Positions 44,032-52,422 are shown, counted from the stretch's first letter. The stretch: 64,000 nt of DNA from JAVBNU01 sp031551265 (GCA_031551265.1 JAVBNU010000007.1:8255-72254); one strand, 5' to 3'. A program made the numbers and translations. Notes: a model not told the origin generated them from the sequence alone.

Positions 44032-44262
44032 ATGGCAGCAGTTCAATTTTTATGGATATTACAAATCGTATCAGCATTATTACTAATTTTATTGGTTTTA
44101 TTGCACTCACCAAAAGGCGATGGTATTTTGGGTATCGGTGGCGCGTCTAACTTGTTTGCATCACAAAAAAACGCTGAATCAGGCCTCAACAAGCTGACTA
44201 CAATTGTTGCAATCGTGTTTATCGTAGTTACATTTTTAACCGGTTTCAAAATATTTTTATAA
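44032..44262 (+). CDS. secG: Preprotein translocase subunit SecG
   Basis: 76 residues with two membrane helices (LWILQIVSALLLILLVLLH and LTTIVAIVFIVVTFLTGFKI). The conserved middle reads SPKGDGILGIGGASNLFASQKNAE, as in SecG. It is an auxiliary subunit of the SecYEG channel. AAAGGAAA lies before ATG 44032; the frame is open further upstream without sense. Confidence 0.9.
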   Translation: MAAVQFLWILQIVSALLLILLVLLHSPKGDGILGIGGASNLFASQKNAESGLNKLTTIVAIVFIVVTFLTGFKIFL

Positions 44263-44276
44263 AATTTGGTTATTAC

Positions 44277-44305
44277 TAGCAAAAAATTTCATGTTTGGTT
44301 TTTAA
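44277..44305 (+). promoter_or_regulatory. TAGCAA-N15-GTTTTTAA promoter-like motif
   Basis: TAGCAA (44277-44282), 15 bases, GTTTTTAA (44298-44305). The ATG follows 6 bases later in the context CAAGTATG, so the transcript would be leaderless or nearly so. Confidence 0.6.
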
Positions 44306-44311
44306 ACAAGT

Positions 44312-45298
44312 ATGAAAATTGATAATGCGCAAAATAATAATATTAAATTTGGTCAAGTCGGCATGGCGAAGCTCTCAAAAGGACTGCTGCCAATTGCGAA
44401 CAGGGACTCGTTGAGTCTGGAAACAGCTTTTTATAGAGACTTACCCTCTCTTTTGATGGCGCGCGATTATATTGAAACCGTTTTGAGATTTAAAAGAAAT
44501 GTCCGTGTTTTGGATGGTGCGTGCTCAACAGGTGAGGAAACCTGGTCGATTGCTATGGTTTTGTGCGATATGCTGGACAGGGTCAAAATAACAGGCTTTG
44601 ATTTGTTTAATAAAGAAGCCATAACAAAAGCTAAAAAAGGTATCTATCCTGTTAGTCAGGCCACAAGCGCTACTCCACAGGGGAGTATAGATGCTCTTAT
44701 GCTTCTGAATTCATGTTTTGATGGTTTTAAGGACTCGTTTTTAGCTTTCGGCGATGTTAAGAAGTTTAACCCTGCCCAACGCCATTGTAGAGATGTTTTT
44801 GAACACTTTTTTAGTGAAGTAAAAGATAAAAACAAGATTAAAACTCTATCCAAATCTTTTGATAATGATTTTTTCAGTGGAATAAAAAAATGTTTAAATT
44901 TTGAGACAAAATTTTTCCAAGTTAAGCCTGAAAATAGAAAAGTATGTGATTTTGTGCAGGGTGATATTCTCAAGCTAAAAGATATAGCTGAGCCTGAAAG
45001 TGCTGATGTTTTATTATTTAGAAATGCGCTGTATCAGCTGACAACAGACGATACGCCCATGGGAATGGTTAACGCTGTGCCAAAAACAAAAGAGCAGATT
45101 ATCGAGATTTTAGATTCAATAGTAGCGAATGCAAGAGAAACATTAGTGCCTCACGGGGTATTTATCACAGGGAAAAACCATCTTTTCGGACATTATCCGG
45201 TTTTAGATGAGTGCCTCGAAAAAGCAATGAGCAAACATGGCTTTAATGCTTGCGCGCCGGCGGAAATGAACATGGGTATTTGGCAAAAGCGCAGTTAG
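44312..45298 (+). CDS. CheR-like SAM-dependent methyltransferase, divergent
   Basis: 328 residues. The fold follows CheR: ETAFYRDLP near the start, RVLDGACSTGEETWSIAMVL (SAM loop, C-S-T-G-E-E), VKITGFDLFNKEAITKAKKGIYP (acidic SAM ribose site region and the K-x-G-I-Y motif), and ADVLLFRNALYQLT, equivalent to D-V-I-F-C-R-N-V-L. Between them is an insertion of about 80 residues. The N-terminus NNNIKFGQ (I11-K-F-G) is the tag seen in other proteins here. It could methylate the receptor at 27128 or a different target; it is not with other che genes. The start codon follows a promoter-like motif directly, without a ribosome site. Confidence 0.7.
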   Translation: MKIDNAQNNNIKFGQVGMAKLSKGLLPIANRDSLSLETAFYRDLPSLLMARDYIETVLRFKRNVRVLDGACSTGEETWSIAMVLCDMLDRVKITGFDLFNKEAITKAKKGIYPVSQATSATPQGSIDALMLLNSCFDGFKDSFLAFGDVKKFNPAQRHCRDVFEHFFSEVKDKNKIKTLSKSFDNDFFSGIKKCLNFETKFFQVKPENRKVCDFVQGDILKLKDIAEPESADVLLFRNALYQLTTDDTPMGMVNAVPKTKEQIIEILDSIVANARETLVPHGVFITGKNHLFGHYPVLDECLEKAMSKHGFNACAPAEMNMGIWQKRS

Positions 45299-45313
45299 TA
45301 ACTGGTTTTATTG

Positions 45314-45832
45314 TCAGGCAGAAATTCCAAACGAGTTGCCGAACGGAACGTAATTTGCAGGAATATCTTTTGTTACGATGCTGCCTGCAACGATTACTGA
45401 ATTATCACCTATTGTAACACCCGGCATGATTATGACGTCGCCGCCAATTCTAACGTTGTTGCCGATTTTGATAGGTTTTGCGCAAGATTGTAAATGTTTT
45501 GTGTACAGGCCAACATTGGGGCCAAGGAAAACATTATCACCGATTGAAATTTTTGCGTAATCCAGAAAAATACATCCGTGGTCAGCATAAAAATTTTCGC
45601 CGATTTCAATATTATGACCGAAATCACAATGGAATGGCGCTTCAATGCATATTTTTTCACCTGTTTGAGCGAATAATTCTTTGAGCAATCTTTTACGTGT
45701 GCTGTCATCTTCTGTGAAAATATTGTTCAAATTAAATATCAGATTTTTAGTGCTGCTAATTTTGGGCTTGTCTTTGGATAAACAAAGATTGCCGCTAACT
45801 ATCGTTTCTTTTTCGCATAAAATATTACTCAT
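45314..45832 (-). CDS. Maltose/galactoside O-acetyltransferase-like protein, shortened active loop
   Basis: A 172-residue left-handed beta-helix (hexapeptide repeat) protein. The N-terminus has FNLNNIFTEDDSTRKRLLKELF, then PFHCDFGHNIEIGENFYADHG and the coil repeats IGDNVFLGPNVGLY and IGDNSVIVAGSIVTKDIP. Compared with the paralogue at 60914-61477 the loop after GLYT is about 14 residues shorter (GLYTKHLQSCAKPIKIGNNV). The usual H-P-x-D-x-x-x-R segment is gone, V-W-(I/L)-G-G has become VRIGG, and the C-terminus FGNSFGISA replaces C-G-N-P-x-K-V-I. One His remains in YTKH. Activity or specificity has probably changed. Confidence 0.8.
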   Translation of the reverse strand: MSNILCEKETIVSGNLCLSKDKPKISSTKNLIFNLNNIFTEDDSTRKRLLKELFAQTGEKICIEAPFHCDFGHNIEIGENFYADHGCIFLDYAKISIGDNVFLGPNVGLYTKHLQSCAKPIKIGNNVRIGGDVIIMPGVTIGDNSVIVAGSIVTKDIPANYVPFGNSFGISA

Positions 45833-45957
45833 GAAACCATTCCTACTCTTGAATTTTAGTGCTAAGTGTAATGTGTATCATATTCCACATTTGCATTTTA
45901 AGCTGGAAATAGCTTTTATTCAAGTGTTTTGTGAATATTCGTTAAGCGAATTTCCTG

Positions 45958-48327
45958 CTAATCTATTCTTTCGAAGATAATAACACTTCGTGCGCCTAGT
46001 TTTATCGGAGTATTGCCCCAATCTTTGGTTGTACCGTCGCTTTTAAAGAATTGACTGCTGTTTGAGCTGCTTCCATTTCCGCCGAACTGCTCGTCGTTGC
46101 TGTTAATCGCTTCTTTCCAGCGGCCTTGTGTCAGTTGAATGCCGTATTCTGTAAAATCTGTGTTGCCGAGGTTCGTAACTGCAAATATTTTTTTGTTGCC
46201 TTTTTTGTAGCCTATTTCAATTACATTGTCGTTGTCGTTATACCAGTACCTTTCGGCTTCGTGGCGGTATTTGAACGCGGGGTTTTCTTTGAATAATTCC
46301 ATCAGTTTGTTATGGAAATTTGCGATTGAATCGGTGCGATTATTGTAATTTGATTGTTCGAGATTACTTTGAGGAATGGCGATTTTAGGACTAATATCGT
46401 ATTCAAAATATTCACTTGTATCTTTTACTATGTTGCGATCGTGGCTATCTAAAAACAGTTTGAACGGACTGATAACGCCTTCTTCATCGCCCATAAAATT
46501 CATTTTATACTTACCGGGCATCAGCATGTGGTTTGCGATTGCGACTTTAGTCAAATCAACAGAATATTGATGTGCTTTTTCGAATTCTTCAAGTCTTACG
46601 GGGAGTGTTATGCCTAAAGAGGCTTGTTCTTTTTCGTTGAGTATACTTTTGCCGCCTGATTTTTTGTAGCTTTCGATTAAATCTTGAGTCACATTTGATG
46701 CTATTCTGCGTTTGCACATGTCTAAAGGCTTGTACTCTCTCACTTTAGCAGGGTCGACGTAAACTCGCTCAGACATGTTAAGTTGTGAAATAATTCCCTT
46801 TGTAATGAGTCGTGTTCCACTCATATCTTGTATGTCGTCATGGGCGCTCAAGCAATTCACTAATTTTTCTATCGGGTATGGCTCGTATGATTTGCCTTGT
46901 TTGTGCATTTTTTCGATATTAGAAGCTATTGCACCGTCAATTCCGTTTGCTTCAGTAATTTGTTGTGTAATATTCCCGTTCAGATGGTGGCTGTCTAAAT
47001 TCACAGCTGCATCAAGACCCAAAACAAGATTTTCGTTGTTTGTCTCGTAATTAAACTTTTCAGGGTTGTCATAGTACGTTTGTAATTCTGCATTTGAGAA
47101 TGCCTGTGTTCCTGTTGGTCTTAAATTATAGTCTTCACCGATTTTTAGGATTTTTGTTTCGGGTGAGAAGTCTCCTTTTAAGGAGTGGCCTTCGATTTCA
47201 AGGTTTATTTGGCGCATTATCCCGTTGGTCATACAGTGCACGCTGTCAAAGCGTAGTCCGTCAATATTATAGTTCACGATAAAGCGTATTATGTCATCAA
47301 TCGCGAAGTTTCTTACGTTTGAGTTTTCGTAATTGTGCGCGTCTCCCCAGTCAGTTTTGTTATCTTTCGAGCTGTACTGAGCAAAATGGTTGCCTGAAAA
47401 CCCTTCTGTTAAGTGGTTGTGGTTAACGTCTACAATGACATTTAAGTTGTGCTTGTGACAGGTATCTACAAAGAGTTTGAAGTCGTCAGGGGTGTCTTTG
47501 TCGCCGCATAAATCTTTGCTTATAGCGAATGGTAGCGCTGCATAACCCCAACCTTTGCCTACAGACTGCCAGGGCGGCATAATCTCGATATGTGAATATC
47601 CTTTGTCGGCAATGTTTTTAATTAACGGTATAGCCGACTCAAAGTCGCCTTTTTTTGTCAATGCTGCGATACTTGCTTCATATATCAAAACGGGGTCGGT
47701 ATCATTTTGTTTTGGGCGCGAGTGCTTGAATTTGTAGGCCGCATCGTCCAAAACGCTTCCCCAGCCTTCAATCCCGTATGGCAAGTAATATGCTCTCGGG
47801 TCGTTAGCTTTGACTTGAGAATGCTCGCTGTCTTTGTTTGAGTTAAACACGAATCTATAAAACGAGCCGGGTGGAATGTTGTTAACTTTGGCTTCAAAAA
47901 CCTCTTTTTTATCTTTAGATAAAGCCATCGGGATATTAAGCACTTCTTCGAAATCAACCAATTTTTCAGGTATGTCACTGTTTACATTGCGTATTATGTT
48001 GTGTAGCTTCGGGTTATTTTTAATATTTTCAACAGGAATTATTTGCAGAGTAATTCCCTTGTCATAATTAACGTGGTCGGGCTGTGCCCATATACGGAAA
48101 GTGGTTTCCTTGGTCTCAGAATCATAATTTGCACCAAGGTATCGCATATGCTCCTTTATTGTGCGCCCGAAAGAAATTTTTGGCATAATTGAATATGCTT
48201 TCAATGTCTCAACAGGTACGGCAGCGTTTGACGGCCTGAAATTAGTCGTGCTGGTACTAATTTCTTTCGGCTTTGCAAGCGTTTGAGCAGATATAATTTG
48301 ATTTTGCGCTAATGGCAGCACGCGCAT
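45958..48327 (-). CDS. GH13 alpha-amylase-family enzyme (branching enzyme / TreZ-like)
   Basis: 789 residues. A CBM48-like start (YLGANYDSETKETTFRIWAQP) precedes the catalytic barrel: VIVDVNHNHLTEG (region I), DGLRFDSVH (II, nucleophile Asp), KILKIGEDY (III, acid/base Glu), LSAHDDIQDM (IV). The architecture fits enzymes acting on alpha-1,4/1,6-glucans or maltooligosyl-trehalose, so glycogen or trehalose metabolism. The N-terminal 50 residues are low-complexity and end KISFGRT (I51-S-F-G), the tag shared with other proteins here; this extension is not part of the GH13 fold. It has its own promoter-like motif at 48364-48394. Monocistronic. Confidence 0.82.
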   Translation of the reverse strand: MRVLPLAQNQIISAQTLAKPKEISTSTTNFRPSNAAVPVETLKAYSIMPKISFGRTIKEHMRYLGANYDSETKETTFRIWAQPDHVNYDKGITLQIIPVENIKNNPKLHNIIRNVNSDIPEKLVDFEEVLNIPMALSKDKKEVFEAKVNNIPPGSFYRFVFNSNKDSEHSQVKANDPRAYYLPYGIEGWGSVLDDAAYKFKHSRPKQNDTDPVLIYEASIAALTKKGDFESAIPLIKNIADKGYSHIEIMPPWQSVGKGWGYAALPFAISKDLCGDKDTPDDFKLFVDTCHKHNLNVIVDVNHNHLTEGFSGNHFAQYSSKDNKTDWGDAHNYENSNVRNFAIDDIIRFIVNYNIDGLRFDSVHCMTNGIMRQINLEIEGHSLKGDFSPETKILKIGEDYNLRPTGTQAFSNAELQTYYDNPEKFNYETNNENLVLGLDAAVNLDSHHLNGNITQQITEANGIDGAIASNIEKMHKQGKSYEPYPIEKLVNCLSAHDDIQDMSGTRLITKGIISQLNMSERVYVDPAKVREYKPLDMCKRRIASNVTQDLIESYKKSGGKSILNEKEQASLGITLPVRLEEFEKAHQYSVDLTKVAIANHMLMPGKYKMNFMGDEEGVISPFKLFLDSHDRNIVKDTSEYFEYDISPKIAIPQSNLEQSNYNNRTDSIANFHNKLMELFKENPAFKYRHEAERYWYNDNDNVIEIGYKKGNKKIFAVTNLGNTDFTEYGIQLTQGRWKEAINSNDEQFGGNGSSSNSSQFFKSDGTTKDWGNTPIKLGARSVIIFERID

Positions 48328-48363
48328 ATTTTCACACTTCCTTCTTTAAAATTTGATTAAATC

Positions 48364-48394
48364 TATAAAACCAAGTCAACACAAAAAATTGCCT
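48364..48394 (-). promoter_or_regulatory. AGGCAA-N17-GTTTTATA promoter-like motif
   Basis: Minus strand: AGGCAA (48394-48389), 17 bases, GTTTTATA (48371-48364), 36 bases before the start of the GH13 gene. Confidence 0.55.
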
Positions 48395-48440
48395 ATTAAT
48401 CACGTAATTATAACATATGTTAAGCAATATAATATTAAAA

Positions 48441-48478
48441 TGCCGAAGTTTTGTTCAGTACAGTACAAAACTTCGGCA
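48441..48478 (-). terminator. Terminator of the His-rich membrane protein gene
   Basis: TGCCGAAGTTTTGT and ACAAAACTTCGGCA, a perfect 14-base stem. TTTTAATATT follows on the minus strand. Confidence 0.75.
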
Positions 48479-48504
48479 CAGGATTACTTTATCAAATTGT
48501 AAAT

Positions 48505-48849
48505 TTATTCTGATTTATGGTTTTCGAATTTTTTCTTAACATGCCCTTCTATCATTGCCATTACGATGAATGGAATTAACGTGAATTGGATGATTAATAT
48601 TTTCCAAAAGCCCATTAATATGACGAATATTCGAGTGAAATCTTTATAACTGAGCCTGTAGATTGTTTCTGCCATTTTCGCAAAACAATCATAGCAGCAA
48701 AGTACCAGAATACATGAAAGTATGAAAAGAATTAAACTGATAATGAAACTTTTCAAGAAAAAGATTTTGGCGTGTTGAACTTTTTTTAAATGATGGTGAA
48801 GATGGTGTTTTTTGTGATCTTCACTGTTAAAGTCTGTGCAGCAGTCCAT
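48505..48849 (-). CDS. Small His-rich membrane protein
   Basis: 114 residues of unknown family. The cytoplasmic or exposed N-terminus is rich in His and Cys (MDCCTDFNSEDHKKHHLHHH), suggesting metal binding. Two hydrophobic segments follow (IIFILSCILVLCC region at about 33-53, with three more Cys, and ILMGFWKILIIQFTLIPFIVM at about 77-97), then a basic tail. A strong AAGGAGG precedes ATG 48849. It is monocistronic with its own terminator. A metal-handling role is only an inference from composition. Confidence 0.7.
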   Translation of the reverse strand: MDCCTDFNSEDHKKHHLHHHLKKVQHAKIFFLKSFIISLILFILSCILVLCCYDCFAKMAETIYRLSYKDFTRIFVILMGFWKILIIQFTLIPFIVMAMIEGHVKKKFENHKSE

Positions 48850-49031
48850 GAGGTTCCTCCTTTTTGGTATACAATTTCATGCTAGCATTTTACGCACAGC
48901 TTTTAATTACCTTTTCCTCTAAAAACAGGCATAACTGAAAGTATATGTTTCCAAATTATCTTATCGGACAATGAAAAAAAAGTTCACTCATTATAAATTG
49001 TGATTGATGTTATAACATAGGAGTCAATAAT

Positions 49032-49481
49032 ATGAAATTTAGTATTGTTAAGCGTGAGGCGCCGTATTTCTTTGAAAATATGCACGAAGATTTAAATAGA
49101 TTTTTGCGAGACAGTTTCAGAGAATTCAACATGACTGAGGCAGTTGAAAAAACGTGGAGACCGGCACTCGAGGTTAAAGAAACGAAGGACCAGTATAAAA
49201 TAAAAGCAGAACTTCCCGGCATGAATAAAGAAGATATCGATGTAGATTTGCATGAGAACTACATCACAATAAAAGGTGAAACTCAAAAATGTGAACAAAA
49301 AGACGATGAAAATATGCACATGAGCGAGTTTCGCTACGGTAAGTTCTTTCGTTCAATACCTTTTGACAAATCCATAAATGTGGCAGATTCACACGCCGAG
49401 TTTAAAAACGGCGTTTTGCATATTGAACTCAAAAAGCAAGAATCGAAAGAACCTGAAACAAAAAAATTGACAGTTAATTAA
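49032..49481 (+). CDS. Hsp20/alpha-crystallin small heat shock protein
   Basis: 149 residues. The alpha-crystallin domain runs from about residue 42 to 140: PALEVKETKDQYKIKAELPG, NKEDIDVDLHENYITIKGE, then FRYGKFFRSIPFDKSINV and AEFKNGVLHIELKK. It is an ATP-independent holdase that keeps unfolding proteins soluble. The N-terminal FSIVKREAPYFFENM is short. The C-terminal I-x-I motif is replaced by KKLTVN. Ribosome site AGGAG. I did not find a CIRCE element upstream. It is followed by its own terminator. Confidence 0.92.
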   Translation: MKFSIVKREAPYFFENMHEDLNRFLRDSFREFNMTEAVEKTWRPALEVKETKDQYKIKAELPGMNKEDIDVDLHENYITIKGETQKCEQKDDENMHMSEFRYGKFFRSIPFDKSINVADSHAEFKNGVLHIELKKQESKEPETKKLTVN

Positions 49482-49491
49482 TAAAATAAAA

Positions 49492-49528
49492 AAAAGAGGC
49501 CGGTTTGAATAACTAGCCTCTTTTGTTA
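49492..49528 (+). terminator. Terminator of hsp20
   Basis: AAAAGAGGC and GCCTCTTTT, with T-rich sequence after the stem, 11 bases past the stop codon. Confidence 0.75.
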
Positions 49529-49546
49529 CTGTACAGAATTTAATTC

Positions 49547-49567
49547 GGTGCGTGAGACGCACCCTAC
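49547..49567. repeat. GGTGCGTNNNACGCACCCTAC repeat, family D
   Basis: GGTGCGT-GAG-ACGCACC followed by CTAC. Near-identical copies are at 50098-50118 and 50146-50167, all within 620 bases. Confidence 0.8.
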
Positions 49568-49569
49568 AG

Positions 49570-49728
49570 CTAGCCTCTTTTAATTTCTTCTAATAAATAG
49601 TCCAAGACCAAAAACACATTGCTTAAACGTCCTTTTAATTGGTCATGTGTACGTACCTTATTCTTGATTAATCCATGAACTTCTTTTTTGAGTTGTTTTA
49701 ATAAATCAATAATATTTTCTTTTGTCAT
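49570..49728 (-). CDS. Small helical protein, 52 residues
   Basis: MTKENIIDLLKQLKKEV starts the product, which continues with an Asn/Lys/Arg-rich middle (IKNKVRTHDQLKGRL) and ends LVLDYLLEEIKRG. It is predicted to be two amphipathic helices. It is divergent from the XRE regulator gene at 49831, about 100 bases away. No strong ribosome site is seen. Regulatory partner of the XRE protein is possible, but I have only the context. Confidence 0.5.
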   Translation of the reverse strand: MTKENIIDLLKQLKKEVHGLIKNKVRTHDQLKGRLSNVFLVLDYLLEEIKRG

Positions 49729-49830
49729 TTATGAATTTTCCAATTGTGTAGTTTTAAAAAATAATTTTTATAAACATTATTATATATGATTTTTTTGCCA
49801 TTTACAACTACTACATAGTTTTTAATTCTT

Positions 49831-50082
49831 ATGACAAATTCAGATAATAATACTATGGGTGAAAAAACGTTCAAATATGATAAAATTTTATGCAGGAAAT
49901 TCGGCATAAAAGTCAAAGATTTAAGAATTGGCCTCGGTATGAAGCAAGACGAACTTGCCTTTAATGCTAGTATTTCGTCAAGTTATATAAGTGCAATTGA
50001 AAGAGGAATTACCGACGTCACAATTTCTACAGCAAAAAGGCTTGCAAAAGCATTAAAAGTAGAAATTTCTGACTTATTTTAA
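49831..50082 (+). CDS. XRE-family DNA-binding regulator
   Basis: 83 residues with a Cro/C1-type helix-turn-helix: GIKVKDLRIGLGMKQDELAF, SISSSYISAIERGITDVTIS, KRLAKALKVEISDLF. The HTH is complete and reaches the C-terminus, so the protein is only a DNA-binding unit with a short N-terminal tail. It probably controls its own and the divergent small gene. The in-frame ATG at 49855 may be the start. It could be an antitoxin-like partner, but no toxin is recognisable. Confidence 0.8.
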   Translation: MTNSDNNTMGEKTFKYDKILCRKFGIKVKDLRIGLGMKQDELAFNASISSSYISAIERGITDVTISTAKRLAKALKVEISDLF

Positions 50083-50097
50083 GCACCATCATGATTC

Positions 50098-50167
50098 GGT
50101 GCGTGTGACGCACCCTACAGCTCTTTTTTAATTTTCGATTTTTTTGGTGCATGTGACGCACCCTACC
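50098..50167. repeat. Two family D repeats
   Basis: GGTGCGT-GTG-ACGCACCCTAC at 50098-50118 and GGTGCAT-GTG-ACGCACCCTAC at 50146-50166. The T-run between them (CTCTTTTTTA) may give the first copy terminator function for the XRE gene. Confidence 0.8.
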
Positions 50168-50168
50168 A

Positions 50169-50561
50169 CTACTTCTTATATCGGACGGTTTCGCCACGCT
50201 CGTTTTTTCTCAGAACGCCGACTTTATTCCCGCTTTTATCGTATTCGACAATCCCGCCGGAGGAGTCTTTTTTATATGTGCCCTGTTTTTGACCGTATTT
50301 GTCGTAGCGGGTCATTGTGCCGGATTTATTGAGATTGTATGAGTATTCCAGATTGCCTTGCTTGTCGTAGCGCTTAATTTTGCCTTTGCTGGCTTTGTAA
50401 GAGCCGGTTTCAGTTTTGTATCTGCCTCGGAGTGATGAAGCGCTTTTGTTGTAGTATGAATTACTGGTCTCGTCAGCCTTGTACGTAAAAACTATGCACG
50501 TGATAAACGTGATTAAGAGCAGAAACATAATTGCTATGAATATTTTTGATATGTTATTCAT
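50169..50561 (-). CDS. Membrane-anchored protein with YDK-G repeats
   Basis: 130 residues. One N-terminal helix (IFIAIMFLLLITFITCIVF) anchors or exports it. The rest has four or five repeats of about 22 residues of the form K-I-K-R-Y-D-K-x-G-N-x-x-x-x-Y (IKRYDKQGN, MTRYDKYGQ, IVEYDKSGN), similar to the toxin-immunity/MORN-like repeats of YwqK-type proteins. Highly basic. It begins after AAAGGAAA. Monocistronic; function unknown. Confidence 0.65.
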   Translation of the reverse strand: MNNISKIFIAIMFLLLITFITCIVFTYKADETSNSYYNKSASSLRGRYKTETGSYKASKGKIKRYDKQGNLEYSYNLNKSGTMTRYDKYGQKQGTYKKDSSGGIVEYDKSGNKVGVLRKNERGETVRYKK

Positions 50562-50623
50562 ACTTTCCTTTATTTTTAACCTTATTACTATTTTAGCATT
50601 TTGCTTGAAACATTAGAATACTT

Positions 50624-51682
50624 TTAAGAATGTATTATTCTTTTGATACCCTCAAGTATTCCTGTTGAGCCTTCGTTAGCTGTAATAAAGATTTTTTCGA
50701 ACTTTTGTTGAAGCGCTTCTACTTTTGCTTTTAATTTATTACTGGCATTGTTTACACAAACGAACCAGGAGCCGGCTAGTGTCAGGTTTGCCATTGAAAT
50801 GTCGTTATCGTCGTTGCCTGCCATTAATATTTCGTTGAACGGTATTTTCAGCTGGTGTCTCAGGTACTTTATTCCATCGGCTTTATCGGCGGGACACACA
50901 AAAAAAGCGGTCATTGAGCCATCTGCATGACGTCTTTTCGGGTGTGATTGCAGTAAAATATCTTCCCTGCAAGCATCCATAATTGGCTTAGAGTATAGAT
51001 TTTCGACAAATTTAACTCTTATGTCTTGTTCGCCTAATAATTTGTTTATATCTTCTTTAAATTTTTTTGTATTGATATCAGACGCTAAAAAACATTCAAT
51101 CATAAAAACAGAGGGATTCCACTCGTAGTATGAAATTTTTGAGTCATAAAACTCAGGGTCACTGGCTTTTATTTTTTCAAAAGTTTCAGGCGAAACAAAG
51201 TTTTGCAGTTCTGAAAGTTCTTGTGCGCTGTATTTATAACAGTCTGTGTGTGCCAGTGTTCTTAGTGCATTCTTTACTGCAGCACGGTCAAAATTCGTTT
51301 GCTTGAGTAGTATTGCGTGATAGTTTAAATCTTCTTCCAAAACGCCATTAACGTTTTTATGCAAAAATTGCCCGTTGTTAGATACCAAATAATCGGGCAG
51401 TGGCAGCTTTAAGCCCTTGGTTTCTAATTTAGCTCTGAGTTTATGTATTTCTTCGGCAGTTCTGCCTGTTGCATAAACTAGACAAGCATTTCGCTCTTTT
51501 TTTAGTTTAAGTATGCTATCGATATTAGCCTGAGGCCCTGTCGCAAATGTGCCATCTATGTCAAAGACGAACATGCAGGGCGCCTCTTTATTTTCCAGTC
51601 CTGAAAAAGTGACTTGTTTGTTGTAGCAAGTCTGTAAGTGGTAATTATTTGCGGTTTTTATGTTTAATTTTTGTATTTGCAT
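50624..51682 (-). CDS. HAD-IIB hydrolase, sucrose-phosphatase-like
   Basis: About 352 residues. The HAD motifs are FVFDIDGTFATGP (nucleophile Asp and Asp+2), LVYATGRTAEEI (motif II Thr) and MAGNDDNDISMANL (motif IV). The cap domain and overall pattern are those of Cof/sucrose-6-phosphate phosphatase-type sugar phosphatases. The N-terminal 30 residues (LNIKTANNYHLQTCYNKQ then VTFSGLE) precede the fold and end in the V24-T-F-S-G tag. ATG 51682 is preceded by AGGAGGG; ATG 51697 is also in frame. A promoter-like motif ends three bases before the upstream ATG. Confidence 0.82.
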   Translation of the reverse strand: MQIQKLNIKTANNYHLQTCYNKQVTFSGLENKEAPCMFVFDIDGTFATGPQANIDSILKLKKERNACLVYATGRTAEEIHKLRAKLETKGLKLPLPDYLVSNNGQFLHKNVNGVLEEDLNYHAILLKQTNFDRAAVKNALRTLAHTDCYKYSAQELSELQNFVSPETFEKIKASDPEFYDSKISYYEWNPSVFMIECFLASDINTKKFKEDINKLLGEQDIRVKFVENLYSKPIMDACREDILLQSHPKRRHADGSMTAFFVCPADKADGIKYLRHQLKIPFNEILMAGNDDNDISMANLTLAGSWFVCVNNASNKLKAKVEALQQKFEKIFITANEGSTGILEGIKRIIHS

Positions 51683-51699
51683 TTTTCCCTCCTGCATAT

Positions 51700-51728
51700 T
51701 TAAAAACCAAACATAAAATTTTTTGCTA
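51700..51728 (-). promoter_or_regulatory. TAGCAA-N15-GTTTTTAA promoter-like motif
   Basis: Minus strand: TAGCAA (51728-51723), 15 bases, GTTTTTAA (51707-51700). The TAG is also the stop codon of the Crp/Fnr gene. Apart from one base, the 29-mer equals that at 44277-44305. Confidence 0.6.
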
Positions 51729-52355
51729 CATTAATTTAAAATAATTCTTGTTGAACTCCAAAACTTTTTCGTTGCGTAAATTGCACAGCTCACGCGATAG
51801 AGCGCTTCTGTCGGCGCAAAGATATTCGGCCAAAGAGTTGCGAGAAAATGGAATTTCGAATTCGCTGTTTTTATTTTTTAATTTTTCACTTTGCAAATAA
51901 AACAGAATCCGTTCACGAATAGTTTTTTTAGATAATAATTCAATCCTGCCGCTCAGATGAATATTTTTGTTGGCGATTAATTTTATTGTGTTCTCGATTA
52001 ATTTTCTGTGAAAGGTGCAGGCAGAATTGCACATGGTTATTATTCTGTTGAAATTTATGTACATAACGGTTGTGTCCTCGACGCTCAGCGCTGATATCGG
52101 AATTGCTTTCAATCCCGAAAATACATAGGCTTCACCAAACGTTTCACCCTCGCGCATTTCGGAGAGTATAACCTTGTTTCCTTCAAAATCATCTTTTATC
52201 AGCTGAACTTTGCCTTTAACTATTAAACAAGCCGAGGTAATTTCTTCACCTTCTAAAAATATCATTTCGCCCTGATAGTAGCTTTTTTGGACAGCGTTGA
52301 GACATTTTAGCATTGCCTGTAAATCGGTTTCTTCAATTCCTTCAAATAGTCGCAT
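51726..52355 (-). CDS. Crp/Fnr-family regulator, likely controller of hcp
   Basis: About 209 residues. The cyclic-nucleotide-binding-type barrel includes ACLIVKGKVQLIKDDFEGNKV and MREGETFGEAYVFSG. The dimerisation helix and winged helix follow (RERILFYLQSEKL, FSRNSLAEYLCADRSALSRELCNL). The N-terminus lacks the Cys cluster of FNR, so it is not an FNR-type iron-sulfur sensor. It is divergent from hcp with a TGTTGC-ATTT-GCAACA dyad between. HcpR, a Crp/Fnr protein, is known to control hcp in several anaerobes under nitrosative stress, so that role is likely. ATG 52355 with AAAGGGAA is preferred over the longer frame. Confidence 0.85.
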   Translation of the reverse strand: MRLFEGIEETDLQAMLKCLNAVQKSYYQGEMIFLEGEEITSACLIVKGKVQLIKDDFEGNKVILSEMREGETFGEAYVFSGLKAIPISALSVEDTTVMYINFNRIITMCNSACTFHRKLIENTIKLIANKNIHLSGRIELLSKKTIRERILFYLQSEKLKNKNSEFEIPFSRNSLAEYLCADRSALSRELCNLRNEKVLEFNKNYFKLM

Positions 52356-52387
52356 AATAAATTCCCTTTTCTTTCCTGTGCCCATAC

Positions 52388-52414
52388 GATTCTTCGGCAT
52401 CGCCTCAGAATGAC
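52388..52414. repeat. Palindromic intergenic repeat GATTCTTCGGC...CTCAGAATGAC
   Basis: GATTCTTCGGCATCGCCTCA followed by GAATGAC, a palindromic unit of a type spread in many bacteria. Part of it (GGCTCAGAATGAC) recurs at 15192-15204. Confidence 0.55.
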
Positions 52415-52422
52415 GTAGTTTT

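Noticed and set aside
43682..44046. Frames of about 100-110 codons on both strands over 43.7-44.0 kb
   Set aside because: They follow the inverted repeats of the structured-RNA candidate and are not protein-like.
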